Below, piece after piece: positions 53,401 to 61,321 of a DNA stretch of 64,000 bases. Every line of letters starts with the position of its first letter. The first letter of the stretch is position 1. A program made the position numbers and the translations under genes. A model generated the notes under the pieces. The model was given only the letters and a program-made list of their open reading frames with translations, was not told the origin of the DNA and searched no databases. The DNA is from Ignavibacteriales bacterium (GTDB lineage: Bacteria; Bacteroidota; Ignavibacteria; Ignavibacteriales; Melioribacteraceae), in NCBI GenBank assembly GCA_016177735.1, contig JACOUS010000032.1, positions 29,926 through 93,925 of the forward strand, given 5' to 3'.

Positions 53401-53774
53401 ACGAAGGTGCAACGCCGTGCAAAGAGAATTCGATATTTACAAAGACACTTGTGAGCGAATCGAAAGTTACTTTGTCGCCGAATCCTTTCTCGCCGGATAA
53501 CGACGGCTTCGAAGATTTTACGACGATCAACTTTAACTTGTCACAAAAGATTGTGCAAGTTCGCATCAAAGTTTTCGACAGCATCGGAAGGTTTGTTAGA
53601 ACTCTTGCACATAACTTATCTGCTGCATCGAACGGTTCAATTATTTTTGACGGACTCGATGATTCCGGCAAACCATTGAGGCTCGGAATTTATATATTGC
53701 TCATCGAGATTATAAACGATTCAGGATTTTCCGAAACAATCAAAACTCCGGTTGTTGTTGCGCGAAAACTCTAA
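47490..53774 (+). CDS. Giant secreted protein with eight lamin-tail domains and CARDB repeats
   Basis: A 2094-residue surface or secreted protein with a signal peptide (VKKFILKIELVLVLITLKLNA) from a GTG start. I count eight lamin-tail domains, recognised by INEIMYAP...EPEWIELFN, a central GDDVVL.D and an SSWGG.GKSLERI...GTPGKINS ending. Their starts lie near residues 27, 312, 584, 855, 1130, 1402, 1670 and 1827. Most are separated by CARDB-type Ig domains (VKNNG..AAENISVKIFRDD...LTEI). The C-terminus (about 2005-2094; LSPNPFSPDNDGFEDFT, GIYILLIEI) is an FlgD/gliding-motility-like Ig domain that may act as a T9SS-type signal. The function is probably adhesion, extracellular scaffolding or nuclease-associated binding, and remains unknown. 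Confidence 0.88.
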   Translation: MKKFILKIELVLVLITLKLNAQSGSSLTITEVMFRPAESNGEFIEIYNTSTIDTVDLKNYKIKYYTSSYDNIVEFISGTKLAPGYFAVILENNYDYENSLYQSLIPENSAVLKISDGSFGSSGMSNTTSRTVYLVDASNVVVDTYTYTANNGEGISDEKYFLNKNNNESNWRNSLIENGTPGKINSVTPVFYDLEAAIKSIEPAYPVKGDSLKVDVVVKNLGSLAAQNFSVKIFYDADGDSIGESGEEIYDNSFSSLISKDSISIENSVYLNSPGNYAVIAEIIFNEDQNKANNKTKKYFAVADEASFYNDIIVSEIMYAPPSGEPEWIELYNRTGKVINIKNWKLGDSSSRVTISAADYNLSPKEFLVVSDDSSITNFYNITSKLLVLALPAFNNSGDDVVLIDHTNKIIDSLKYQSSWGGSGKSLERILADSSSLNSQNWGTSQSEENGTPGKKNSISPKDFDIAVTSFKADKEIIEIGNRLILLAAIKNNGALDAANVKLKFYHDINSDSLPEDEEIINTKEYSSIQSGAEEFAEFTFTELNAGANQFFAVAEFAEDEFIDNNSALLTVNAVQYNEQRGDIVINEIMYAPNSPEPEWTEIFNRSEKQIQLKGYNIADNTTSTVVVKNFTTMNPGEFYVIAKDSAVLSKHPGLQNLIISEFATLNNTGDNVVLFDSIGRIIDSLEYKSSWGGNGGKSLERIDADASSIESSNWGNSISEIGSTPSAGNSIILLEYDLQLLLAGYTPAAPVENDSVQIEFLIRNQGKRTAHNFEVKIFSDTNKNNLTESNELVEEFGIDSLAKNSEQKISTALHLGKTDSCRIIAEVNFSDDQKVDNNVVTFSFAVLPLPSERNEIVINEIMYAPTGDEPEWIELFNRSERAINLKNWRVGDSGSQTLITTTDYFVEPEEYVIAARDSALLNFYNITSKIFAVTIPSLSNNGDDVILRDSYNKIIDSVKYLSSWGGNGTKSLERKSADSSSTISLNWETAVTPKRGTPGKINSISQKNFDIAVVSLNANAPIAEIGTNIQLLVSVKNNGYKAAENISVKIFRDDDFDNSGKVDEILTEIVIPLLQPEESTIKEFSADVTAGKNQFIIECDFAGDEYPENNFASLTVTGYQINEVRGDLVINEIMYAPNLPEPEWIEIFNKSSKSINLKNYYAADNSNKIKILNSGKLIYPGEYVIVARDTNFFPVHGGAANVVIAAFPSLNNSSDAVVLIDSISRVIDSVTYKSSWGGSGGKSLERIDASAPSIDSTNWKSSPAIGGTPGKINSVSKKNFDPALSGIVFTNPSPFNGDGSEIIAVYKNLGKNEAAMKLILRERLDDGNKILLEESESFNVSAGDTSWLLYKFNYKIEKIRIHHTYEIEIVCNEDENLTNNIIAKTIRAAYLPNAIKINEIMYNPVNGEPEWIEIFNDSDYDIDFDEWTLSDILAIPVSARIKNVIVPAHKYFVIAKDSTIKNFHNSIPSQIVVSSIANLNNDKDGIVFKDSRGVVIDSMMYQSNWGGENGKSLERINLNGPSLEKENWNSSRDIELSTPGRINSVTRKNFDLAVVDISTVPNFPDMNEQVYLSALVVNNGLQTSDDFAVEYYLINGNDTTYFEGVNCKNLLSGDSVFVQSLNKIRIADSLNVFVKIIFDNDEAATNNFLEKSFYAGSSKNSVLISEIMYSPLDNETEWIEIINSTNAVINLKDWSAADLLPLQTKAKITADDFILEPHRFAVIAIDTSKYFYDTPNKIFQTKFGSLGNSFDGIIIYDNRGAVIDSVFYNSSWGSRKGFSLERLSYSVSSNDSTNWTTSFNRYGATPGFKNSSTGIPVYSNGTIIINEVMYEPADGNCEFVEFFNNGNDSVQIGGMHLLIGRNNSKMISQTLLKIPPQTFFILASDTTVFQNYSWLDDEKGFVLLNKDLSLPNNGSELVIKDLKNRTIDSVFYSSSMHNKNILSVKGKSLERINPQIGSIDKMNWSTSVSHEGATPCKENSIFTKTLVSESKVTLSPNPFSPDNDGFEDFTTINFNLSQKIVQVRIKVFDSIGRFVRTLAHNLSAASNGSIIFDGLDDSGKPLRLGIYILLIEIINDSGFSETIKTPVVVARKL

Positions 53775-53791
53775 CACAACATAGATGTAAC

Positions 53792-54253
53792 ATGAAAACC
53801 TCACAGTTGATCAACGAATTTCTTCAAACAAAAAACATAGCCGTTGCCGGAGTCTCACGCAATCCGCAAGGCGGTGTTGGAAATTTTATCTACAAAAAAT
53901 TTAAGCAAAGCGGCTACAATGTTTTTCAAATCAATCCGAATGCCGGCACGATTGAAGGCGATATTTGTTATTGTGACTTGAAATCGATTCCGCAAAAAAT
54001 TGATTCCGTTTTTATTGCAACAAACCCGGAACAATCTTTGGCGGTTGTAACACAATGTATTGAAAACGGTGTAAGTAAAATTTGGTTTCATCGCGCGTTC
54101 GGAAACGGAAGCTATTCAAAAGAAGCGGAAGATTTCTGCAGACAAAACAACATCATCCCGATTACCTACGGATGCCCGGTGATGCATCTTCAGCCGGTGG
54201 ATTTCGGGCACAAGTGCATTAAATTTTTTATGAAGCTCAGCGGTAAGATTTAA
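53792..54253 (+). CDS. CoA-binding domain protein
   Basis: A 153-residue Rossmann-fold protein of the CoA_binding_2/YccU type. Landmarks are NIAVAGVSRNPQGGVGNFIYKKFKQSGYNV, the DSVFIATNPEQSL segment and the C-terminal GCPVMHLQPVDFGHK. The family binds CoA or nucleotides; the reaction is unknown. It starts 17 bp after the LTD gene. Confidence 0.85.
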   Translation: MKTSQLINEFLQTKNIAVAGVSRNPQGGVGNFIYKKFKQSGYNVFQINPNAGTIEGDICYCDLKSIPQKIDSVFIATNPEQSLAVVTQCIENGVSKIWFHRAFGNGSYSKEAEDFCRQNNIIPITYGCPVMHLQPVDFGHKCIKFFMKLSGKI

Positions 54254-54379
54254 AGAATTATTTCCAACACTGTTTAAACCGGAACATTTTTTGGCGTTTG
54301 CCGGCGAGAAAAAATTTGTCTTTGCGGGTGATCGTTTTTATTTTGCCGCACAATTTTTTCGAAATTTTTATACCGGCAA

Positions 54380-55012
54380 ATGAATTCTTTGAAAGAGATT
54401 AAAAATATCTGGCAAGAAAGACTATTAAATAAAAATTTCAGGCTAAGATTACTTTTCTCGTTGTTTCTGCTCGGAGTATCGCTTATCAGCCTATCAAAAT
54501 TTTTATGCTATAATGAAACACGTCCCGGTTTTTCGTTTACGGATCCGCTCCTCTTACTTTTCCAGCCGATTGATGTTACATGGTTTACATTTGGATTGAT
54601 CTATCTCGCATTGATAATTGCGCTTGTCAGTCTTTCTTTCTCGCCTGAAAAATTTATAGTTGCAATGCAGTCGTACAGTTTAATTGCATTATTCAGACTG
54701 GCAACAATTTTTCTTCTTCCGCTAAATGCGCCGGCAACAATTATTCCTCTTGATGATCCGTTCATAGAATTTTTTGGAAACGGCGACACACTTCTGCGCG
54801 ATCTCTTTTTTTCCGGTCACACTTCCACGATGTTTTTGTTTTTTCTAACAAGCACGAGCACAAAACTGCGCCCGGTCTTTTTGGTCTGCACGGTTTTGGT
54901 CGGTGCAGCGGTTTTAATTCAACATGTCCATTACACAATTGATGTTGCCGCCGCACCATTTTTCGCTTACACTTCCTACCGGCTTGCTTTGTTGATCAAC
55001 AAACAAGGATAA
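54380..55012 (+). CDS. PAP2-like membrane phosphatase/phosphotransferase
   Basis: A 210-residue membrane protein with about six helices. The two short motifs of the PAP2/sphingomyelin-synthase-like class are present: FFSGHTSTMFLFF (His near 154) and the distal HVHYTIDVAAAPFFAY with His and Asp. The first PAP2 motif (KxxxxxxRP) is not visible, as in the PAP2_C family. It may act on lipid phosphates. It is followed 14 bp later by the B12-binding gene. Confidence 0.75.
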   Translation: MNSLKEIKNIWQERLLNKNFRLRLLFSLFLLGVSLISLSKFLCYNETRPGFSFTDPLLLLFQPIDVTWFTFGLIYLALIIALVSLSFSPEKFIVAMQSYSLIALFRLATIFLLPLNAPATIIPLDDPFIEFFGNGDTLLRDLFFSGHTSTMFLFFLTSTSTKLRPVFLVCTVLVGAAVLIQHVHYTIDVAAAPFFAYTSYRLALLINKQG

Positions 55013-55026
55013 ATTTTTTCTTCCGT

Positions 55027-55713
55027 GTGGAATTTTTTTCCGTGCAATCACGTTTTAATTTTACCAACGATTATGAAAGAATGATACCGGAAGTAATTTA
55101 TCTACATTATTTAAGCGCTCTGCTTGAGGGTGATAAAAAGCAGTGCATGCAGATTGTTTCGGATTTGATAGACAAAAACGAATGCATCAAAGATATCTAT
55201 CTAAGTCTTTTCCAGCGTTCTATGTACCGCATCGGGCAGATGTGGGAAAAAGAAAAATGCAGCGTAGCAGAAGAACACATTGCAACAAAAATTACCGAAT
55301 GCCTCGTTGAATTTACCACTCAAAAATTTGCGAGCAGAACCCACAACGGCAGACAAATTATTCTCACTTGCATCGATAAAGAATATCACGAACTCGGTGC
55401 AAGAATGGTTGCCGGTTTTTTTGAAGCAAATGGATGGGAAGCGCTTTTTCTCGGTTCGAGCACACCAACGAACGAACTTCTCCGTTTGATAGAACTGAAG
55501 AAGCCGGATCTCTTCGGCATCTCTATAAATTTTTATATCAACGTATCACGCCTTGTCAAACTTATCAACAGCGTCGAAAGCAGATTTCCCGAACAGAAAA
55601 TTTTAGTCGGCGGACAAGCACTCGCCGAAGGTAGAGCACACGTACTCGATAAATTTGAAAATGTGAAATACATCTGCTCGCTTGATGAACTTGATAGATA
55701 TATTAAAGAGTAA
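55027..55713 (+). CDS. Stand-alone CarH-like cobalamin-binding protein
   Basis: A 228-residue protein with a helical B12-binding cap domain (about 18-100) and a Rossmann cobalamin-binding domain (about 105-228). The cap has the W-x9-EH motif (W73, E83, H84 in MWEKEKCSVAEEH) that marks CarH/LitR light sensors, where it packs on adenosylcobalamin. The B12 loop has E-x-H-x-x-G (EYHELG, H121 as lower ligand), SIN and VGGQAL. The usual MerR DNA-binding domain is absent: only about 17 residues precede the cap. The residue after W73 is Glu, not the His that in Thermus CarH binds cobalt after light. GTG is the start. It is probably a light- or B12-responsive signalling protein, which is an inference. 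Confidence 0.85.
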   Translation: MEFFSVQSRFNFTNDYERMIPEVIYLHYLSALLEGDKKQCMQIVSDLIDKNECIKDIYLSLFQRSMYRIGQMWEKEKCSVAEEHIATKITECLVEFTTQKFASRTHNGRQIILTCIDKEYHELGARMVAGFFEANGWEALFLGSSTPTNELLRLIELKKPDLFGISINFYINVSRLVKLINSVESRFPEQKILVGGQALAEGRAHVLDKFENVKYICSLDELDRYIKE

Positions 55714-55787
55714 TTCAATATCGTTTTCCTATTCTATACAATAATTTTTTTATCTTACCCACCGAAAAAATTTACTCCGGAGTTTCT

Positions 55788-58181
55788 ATGGCTCGTTACA
55801 AAAATTTACTGCCGATTTTTTTTATTTTCGTTCTCGCTGCTTGTTCAAGCAATCATTCACTAATTAAAGACATTATAAAACCGGTCAATCTAATTGCCGG
55901 TAAAACCGATTCGATGCTCGTGAGCGATATGTTCTATTCGGAAAATTATGATATCGAATTTATCCCGAACAAAAAAGTGAGTGTAACTTACAATAAATCG
56001 AACGGAATGATTTATTTCAAACCCGACATGAATTTTTCCGGCACTACTCTTTTGGATTTTGCGCACGAAGGAAATGTCTATTCAGTCCCGGTAAAGTCGA
56101 GAGTGCAGCAGAAATATAAATTTTCGTACAAGCCCGATCAAAACTACAAAGTGCTTACATTGTTCGGAAGTTTTAACGGATGGGACCGCGGAAATCTTCC
56201 GATGAAAGATGACGATGGCGACGGAGTTTTCGAAACTAAAATTCCGCTTGAGCCGGGAAGATACGAGTACAAATTTTTCGGCGACGGCAAAGAAATTGTT
56301 GATCCGCACAATCCCGATAAAAAACCGAACGGCATGGGAGATTTTAATTCCGTATTTGTTGTGCCGGGATCAAAAACCGGAAAACATTTTCTGCACAATT
56401 CAAAGTTTGATGACGCAAACGGGAAATCAATTTTTGCATTTGTTTATGAAACCGAAGACAACGAACCGCTGAAATTTGAAAACGTAATTGCACTGCTCGA
56501 TAACTCACCCGTTCCCGAAAAAAATATTTTGATAAACAGTACGGAAGTAAAAATAATTTTTGATAAAGATGAATTAAAAGAGAAATCACAGCTTCGTGTT
56601 ACGGTAAATAAAAACGGGAAGGCTTCAAATCTTCAATCTGTTTTTCTTGTTGATGGAAATCCAGCCGGACGTGCTCAAGAATTTTTGTGGAATGATGCAG
56701 TCATTTATTCGTTGTTGATTGACCGCTTCAGCGACGGTGACCAAACGTCAAACAAAAAAGTTGTACACGATTCGCTTTTAGCAAAAGCAAATTACATGGG
56801 TGGGGATTTTCAAGGCATTATCAATAAATTGAATGAAGGTTATTTTGATTCGCTCGGCGTGAATACAATTTGGCTTTCACCCGTTTACGATAATCCTAAT
56901 TCAGCATACCGCGAATCTCCCGAACCGCACAGATGGTATTCCGGTTACCACGGCTATTGGCCCGTTAATTCTTTTGATACCGAAGAAAAATTTGGAACGC
57001 TTGATAAGCTAAAAGAGCTTGTTAATACAGCTCACAAAAGAGGAATAAAAATTTTGCTCGATGTTGTTGCCAATCATGTTCACGAACAGCATCCGCTATT
57101 CAAAGAGCATCCCGAATGGTTTGGAAGTTTAACACTGCCGGACGGCAGACGCAATCTGCGTTTGTGGGACGAGCAAAGATTAACAACATGGTTTGAACCG
57201 TACTTGCCGAAGTTTAATTATGTCGGTTCGCAAGATGCAATTGATTTTATGTCGGGCAATGCAATCTGGTGGCTGAATGAAACCGGTGCAGACGGGTTCA
57301 GGCAAGATGCGGTTAAACATATTACAAATCAATTCTGGCGCTCGTTAACCAAAAGACTAAAGAATGAAATTGAAATTCCGAATAGCAAAAAAGTTTATCA
57401 GATCGGTGAAACTTTCGGCAGTTACGAATTGATCAACTCGTATGTAAATAACGGACAGTTGAGCGCGCAGTTTAATTTCAATGTGTATGATGTTGCGCTT
57501 CCAACTTTTCTTGATTCAAAAATTCCATTCTCTGTTCTCGATGCGGAATTGAAAAAATCATTTCTTGTTTACGGAGAAAATAATTTAATGGGCAACATAA
57601 TGGACAGCCACGACAAAAACCGGTTCATGGCTTTTGCGGACGGAGATCTCGATGTAAGTCAGTGGAGTGCCGGCGAAATTGGATGGAACAATCCTCCGGG
57701 CGTTGATAATCCGGCAAATTATGCCAAAGCAAAACTTTATTACGCTTACATGAATTCGATTCCCGGTCTGCCGGTAATTTACTACGGCAGTGAGTTCGGA
57801 ATGAGCGGCGCCTCCGATCCCGATAACAGAAGAATGATGCGCTTCGGAAATGAGTTGAACAAAGATGAAAAGAAAATGTTTGATGATGTACGGCAGATTA
57901 TCAATACGAGAAAAAATCATTCAGCGCTGCGATATGGAGATTTTCTAACTCTTCGAGCGGATGAAAATATTTATGCGTTTGTGCGTTCCGATTTCAACGA
58001 AAGAATTTTAATTGTGATGAATAAGAACGAAGCAAAACAATCCGTTGAGTTACTTCTTCCGCAAATTTACAATTGCAAATCAGTTACTGATTTGATGAAC
58101 GGCGAAGAATTGAAAGTTGAAAGCGGAAAATTGAAGGCTGTAGTTGAAGGTGTTGGTTATAAATTTTTTATGATTAAGTGA
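55788..58181 (+). CDS. GH13 alpha-amylase family lipoprotein with starch-binding domain
   Basis: A 797-residue lipoprotein (MARYKNLLPIFFIFVLAAC, lipobox LAAC). An N-terminal domain of unknown type is followed by a CBM48/glycogen-binding-like domain (about 105-190, KVLTLFGSFNGWDRG, PGRYEYKFFGDGKE) and a GH13 barrel (about 300-690). GH13 landmarks are LLDVVANHVHEQ, GADGFRQDAVKH with the nucleophile Asp (near 508), GETFGS with the acid/base Glu (near 540), and MDSHDKNR with the third Asp (near 606). It probably hydrolyses starch or maltodextrin (neopullulanase/cyclomaltodextrinase-like) at the cell surface. A hairpin follows the stop. Confidence 0.93.
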   Translation: MARYKNLLPIFFIFVLAACSSNHSLIKDIIKPVNLIAGKTDSMLVSDMFYSENYDIEFIPNKKVSVTYNKSNGMIYFKPDMNFSGTTLLDFAHEGNVYSVPVKSRVQQKYKFSYKPDQNYKVLTLFGSFNGWDRGNLPMKDDDGDGVFETKIPLEPGRYEYKFFGDGKEIVDPHNPDKKPNGMGDFNSVFVVPGSKTGKHFLHNSKFDDANGKSIFAFVYETEDNEPLKFENVIALLDNSPVPEKNILINSTEVKIIFDKDELKEKSQLRVTVNKNGKASNLQSVFLVDGNPAGRAQEFLWNDAVIYSLLIDRFSDGDQTSNKKVVHDSLLAKANYMGGDFQGIINKLNEGYFDSLGVNTIWLSPVYDNPNSAYRESPEPHRWYSGYHGYWPVNSFDTEEKFGTLDKLKELVNTAHKRGIKILLDVVANHVHEQHPLFKEHPEWFGSLTLPDGRRNLRLWDEQRLTTWFEPYLPKFNYVGSQDAIDFMSGNAIWWLNETGADGFRQDAVKHITNQFWRSLTKRLKNEIEIPNSKKVYQIGETFGSYELINSYVNNGQLSAQFNFNVYDVALPTFLDSKIPFSVLDAELKKSFLVYGENNLMGNIMDSHDKNRFMAFADGDLDVSQWSAGEIGWNNPPGVDNPANYAKAKLYYAYMNSIPGLPVIYYGSEFGMSGASDPDNRRMMRFGNELNKDEKKMFDDVRQIINTRKNHSALRYGDFLTLRADENIYAFVRSDFNERILIVMNKNEAKQSVELLLPQIYNCKSVTDLMNGEELKVESGKLKAVVEGVGYKFFMIK

Positions 58182-58250
58182 TTTGATTGAAAATGTGAGC
58201 GAAATTTTAGAAAAAAACTTGATATGGCATTGTAATTATTATAATTCTGA

Positions 58251-58304
58251 TAGACCACGGATAACGCTGATTTCATCTGTATAATCTGCGTCATCCGCGT
58301 TCTA
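58251..58304. terminator. Long hairpin between the GH13 and M24 genes
   Basis: A 54-nt imperfect inverted repeat bounded by TAGACCACGGATAACGC and GCGTCATCCGCGTTCTA is followed by TTTTTG. It has the same outline as the element at 25303-25347. It probably terminates both convergent genes. Confidence 0.7.
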
Positions 58305-58343
58305 TTTTTGTTTTTTCAGTGCTTAAGGTTGTATGGTAATTAC

Positions 58344-59534
58344 TTATCTCACCAAATAAATTTCTTCCTGTCTATCTGATAAAAACTCACAGCCGTTTTT
58401 TGTAACAACAACCATTTCTTCAATTGTTGCAATACCGAAGTTATCGATAGTTAAACGCGGTTCGATTGTGAATACGTTTGATTCTTCAACTTCGAGCATC
58501 GGTAAGTTGCCGTAACGTTCCCATTTTGGACCGAGTAAACATCCGCCGTCGTGAACCAATCTTCCTACTTGATGACCGAGTCCGTGCGGAAATTCTTCGT
58601 ATCCGTTTATTTGGATATAATTGCGCGCAACTTCGTCAAGCTCCCATCCTTTTTTGCCCGGCTTTAATTCATTTGCCGAACGTGTGATCGATTCTTTGAT
58701 TACGTCGAATCCTTTTTGTACAAGATCGGGTGTTTTTTCTTCGTGCGGTTTTAAAACGTACCATGTGCGTTGAAGGTCGGAACAATATCCCTTGTAACTT
58801 ATTCCGAAATCCATGTTGATAACATGTCCGGCTTCAATTACACGGTCTGTTGGACCGGAATGAGCACCGGCTGTGTTTGGTCCGCTGAATACCGAAGGAC
58901 AGTATTCTTTATCCCATGCCAAGCCGAAACCTTTCTTCCCGGTAATTTCCTGAACGTATGCGGCAACTTGTTTTTCGGTTACGCCCGGTTTTAAAAATTT
59001 TGTTGTCTCGTCAAAAATTTTCAAGGTTTCTTTGATCGCTTCTTTCATAATTTGTAATTCGGCGTGAGATTTTCTTCCGCGCAGTGCCGCAACAATATCT
59101 TCCGATGAAACAAATTTAGCAGCGTAATCCGTATCCTTAAAATGATCGAGCAATTCGAGATACAGTCCGTACGTTAGTCCGTCTGCCAGACTTGAATTGC
59201 GCGAGAAATTGAGAGCGATTTTATTCGGTTTGTATTTGTTGATTACGTCAAGAAATTTTTCTTTGATCGATTTTAAGTACGGGTGAATATTTTTGTACGT
59301 GCCGACCGCTTTCATATTTTCGTATTCGAGTGAGCCGACAATCGCGTGAGTATCGCCGCTCTTTGTAATTATGAACGCAGACTGCCATGTTGCATTAGTA
59401 CCTACAATCATATCCATCATCGGATCTTTAATGTTTCCGGTCTCGCGCACGAAAGTCATCCACATATCTATATTTTTCTCGTTGAGTATTTTAACAGCCT
59501 GGTTGATTTTTTCGAGTGTTAATTCTTTAGACAT
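58344..59534 (-). CDS. M24 family Xaa-Pro dipeptidase/aminopeptidase-like protein
   Basis: From the ATG at 59534 (AAGGGAG upstream) the protein has 396 residues. An N-terminal creatinase-like domain (about 1-150) precedes the pita-bread metallopeptidase domain. The five metal ligands are visible: two Asp in NMDFGISYKGYCSD, His in HGLGHQVG, Glu in IEPRL and Glu in IEEMVVV. It probably cleaves Xaa-Pro peptides in the cytoplasm. The longer frame to 59582 adds 16 residues and is less likely. Confidence 0.92.
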   Translation of the reverse strand: MSKELTLEKINQAVKILNEKNIDMWMTFVRETGNIKDPMMDMIVGTNATWQSAFIITKSGDTHAIVGSLEYENMKAVGTYKNIHPYLKSIKEKFLDVINKYKPNKIALNFSRNSSLADGLTYGLYLELLDHFKDTDYAAKFVSSEDIVAALRGRKSHAELQIMKEAIKETLKIFDETTKFLKPGVTEKQVAAYVQEITGKKGFGLAWDKEYCPSVFSGPNTAGAHSGPTDRVIEAGHVINMDFGISYKGYCSDLQRTWYVLKPHEEKTPDLVQKGFDVIKESITRSANELKPGKKGWELDEVARNYIQINGYEEFPHGLGHQVGRLVHDGGCLLGPKWERYGNLPMLEVEESNVFTIEPRLTIDNFGIATIEEMVVVTKNGCEFLSDRQEEIYLVR

Positions 59535-59670
59535 GACCGCTCCCTTGGTTTTTCTGATTTTTATTGAAACAAAAATCAACAATCTTGGATCAAATTGCCA
59601 AAAACTTATTGATGAAAAAGTAATACTTTTTAAGAATGGCTTTGTGGTGTGTTAATTATTAGGTTCGGTT

Positions 59671-61248
59671 TTAATTGACTTTCGGCAAAGTGAAGTGGAA
59701 AGAAGTTCCTTCCCCCTTTTTACTTTTTACCCAGATTTTCCCTTTGTTCCTTTCTATCATCTCTTTGCAAATTACCAATCCCAAACCGCTTCCTTTTTCT
59801 TCGTTGGTACCGTAAGTGGTATGATGAGAATCAACGCGAAAAAGTTTTTCCAGATCTTCTTCGCTGATTCCAACACCGTTATCCGTTACGGAAAATTTCC
59901 AATGCTCATTATTTAATAAAGAGTTGAAAGTTATTGAGCCTCCTTCTCTCGTAAACTTGATTGCATTGGAAAGAAGATTTTGTATTACGGAAAAGATCAT
60001 GTCTTCATCTGCAAAAACAAACGAAGTGCTCTCGGCATTATTGGTGATTATAATTTTTTTATTCTCTGCGTTATTTCTTAGAAGGTTTATTACTTGTTCG
60101 ATTTTGGAATTCATGTTGAATTTTGAAGGCTGGTAAGGGATTTTGCCCGATTGAATCCTTGACCACTGCAGTAAATTTTCAAGCAGTGTGAATACATTTT
60201 TTGCCGATTCGTGAATTTTTTCGGAGAACGATTTGATTTCATCTCTTTCCATATTATCGATATCATCGGCTAAAAATTCCGAGAAGCTTAACAACGCACT
60301 GAAAGGACTGCGAAGATCGTGTGCAATAATTGAAAACAATCTGTCTTTAGCCTGGTTTAGGTTTATCAATTCATCCTGAGATTTTTTTAACTGGTCGTTA
60401 ATGAATTCAAATCTTACAAGTAACTGCCTCAGCCGTGTTTCGTTTCTTTTTTCTTCCGTGATGTCTCTAAGTATTCCGCGGTAAGCGATAATTTTGCCTT
60501 CATCGTTTTTAACCGCATAAGAAGTTTCAAGTACTGTAGCTACCTCGCCGCTCAGTTTTCTGATGTCTAATTGGTAATCTTTTACAAAGCCGTATTTTTC
60601 CAATTCTTCTTTGAACTTTTCTCTTTCGTTTCCGTGCAAGTACATTTCTTTTGCAATATTAATTCTTTGCAGTTCTTCGTTATTACTAATTCCAAAAAAA
60701 TCCATACCCGCCGGATTCAAATCGACAAATTTCCCATCCGGTGTACTTTCATAAACAACATCTTCGAGATCTTCAAACAATGATTGGAATTTATTCTCAA
60801 CATCTTGCAGCTTTTGTTCTGCGGCTATTTGGTCTGTTAAGTCGCTTGATATTCCGAGCAGAGCAAAGGTATTTCCTTTCTCATCTTTTATCGGGTAAGT
60901 ATTAAGACTAATTACAAATTCGCTTCCGTCTTTTTTGATATTTCTAACCGTACCATGCCATGTTCCGTTTTTTGTAATTTCTCTTATTTCAAAATTAGTT
61001 GGGCTTGGATTTACTATGTCAATCGACTTGCCGATGATTTCCGATTCTTCATAGCCGAATGCAGTTAGAAATGCTTTGTTGACATAAAGAATTATTCCGG
61101 ATAAATCTGTTATTGTAACGAATTCTTTTATCGAATTTAAAACACTGATGAGAAGTTTAAAATTGGAATTGGAGTCGTTGAAGAAAAACGAGAAATCATT
61201 CACTCCAAGATCATTTCGGCTGGGATTTTCTTGAGTGTTCATTATCAT
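59671..61248 (-). CDS. PAS-domain hybrid sensor histidine kinase
   Basis: A 525-residue soluble kinase with no transmembrane helix. Two PAS domains (about 30-145 and 150-270) carry the signatures TDLSGIILYVNKAF, IKKDGSEFVISLNTYPIKDEKG and ADLNPAG-type strands. A dimerisation domain follows, with the phosphorylated His in IIAHDLRSPFSALLSF (near 307), then a catalytic HATPase domain (about 410-525; N box VIQNLLSNAIKF, G1 TDNGVGIS, GSGLGLVICKEM). It has no receiver domain or cognate regulator alongside. It probably senses a cytoplasmic signal such as redox state or oxygen. Confidence 0.93.
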   Translation of the reverse strand: MIMNTQENPSRNDLGVNDFSFFFNDSNSNFKLLISVLNSIKEFVTITDLSGIILYVNKAFLTAFGYEESEIIGKSIDIVNPSPTNFEIREITKNGTWHGTVRNIKKDGSEFVISLNTYPIKDEKGNTFALLGISSDLTDQIAAEQKLQDVENKFQSLFEDLEDVVYESTPDGKFVDLNPAGMDFFGISNNEELQRINIAKEMYLHGNEREKFKEELEKYGFVKDYQLDIRKLSGEVATVLETSYAVKNDEGKIIAYRGILRDITEEKRNETRLRQLLVRFEFINDQLKKSQDELINLNQAKDRLFSIIAHDLRSPFSALLSFSEFLADDIDNMERDEIKSFSEKIHESAKNVFTLLENLLQWSRIQSGKIPYQPSKFNMNSKIEQVINLLRNNAENKKIIITNNAESTSFVFADEDMIFSVIQNLLSNAIKFTREGGSITFNSLLNNEHWKFSVTDNGVGISEEDLEKLFRVDSHHTTYGTNEEKGSGLGLVICKEMIERNKGKIWVKSKKGEGTSFHFTLPKVN

Positions 61249-61321
61249 TACATTTTAATATAAGAGTTTGACAGTAACATAAACAAATAGTTTTTTTATG
61301 GACAAAATATCTTTAAAGCAC

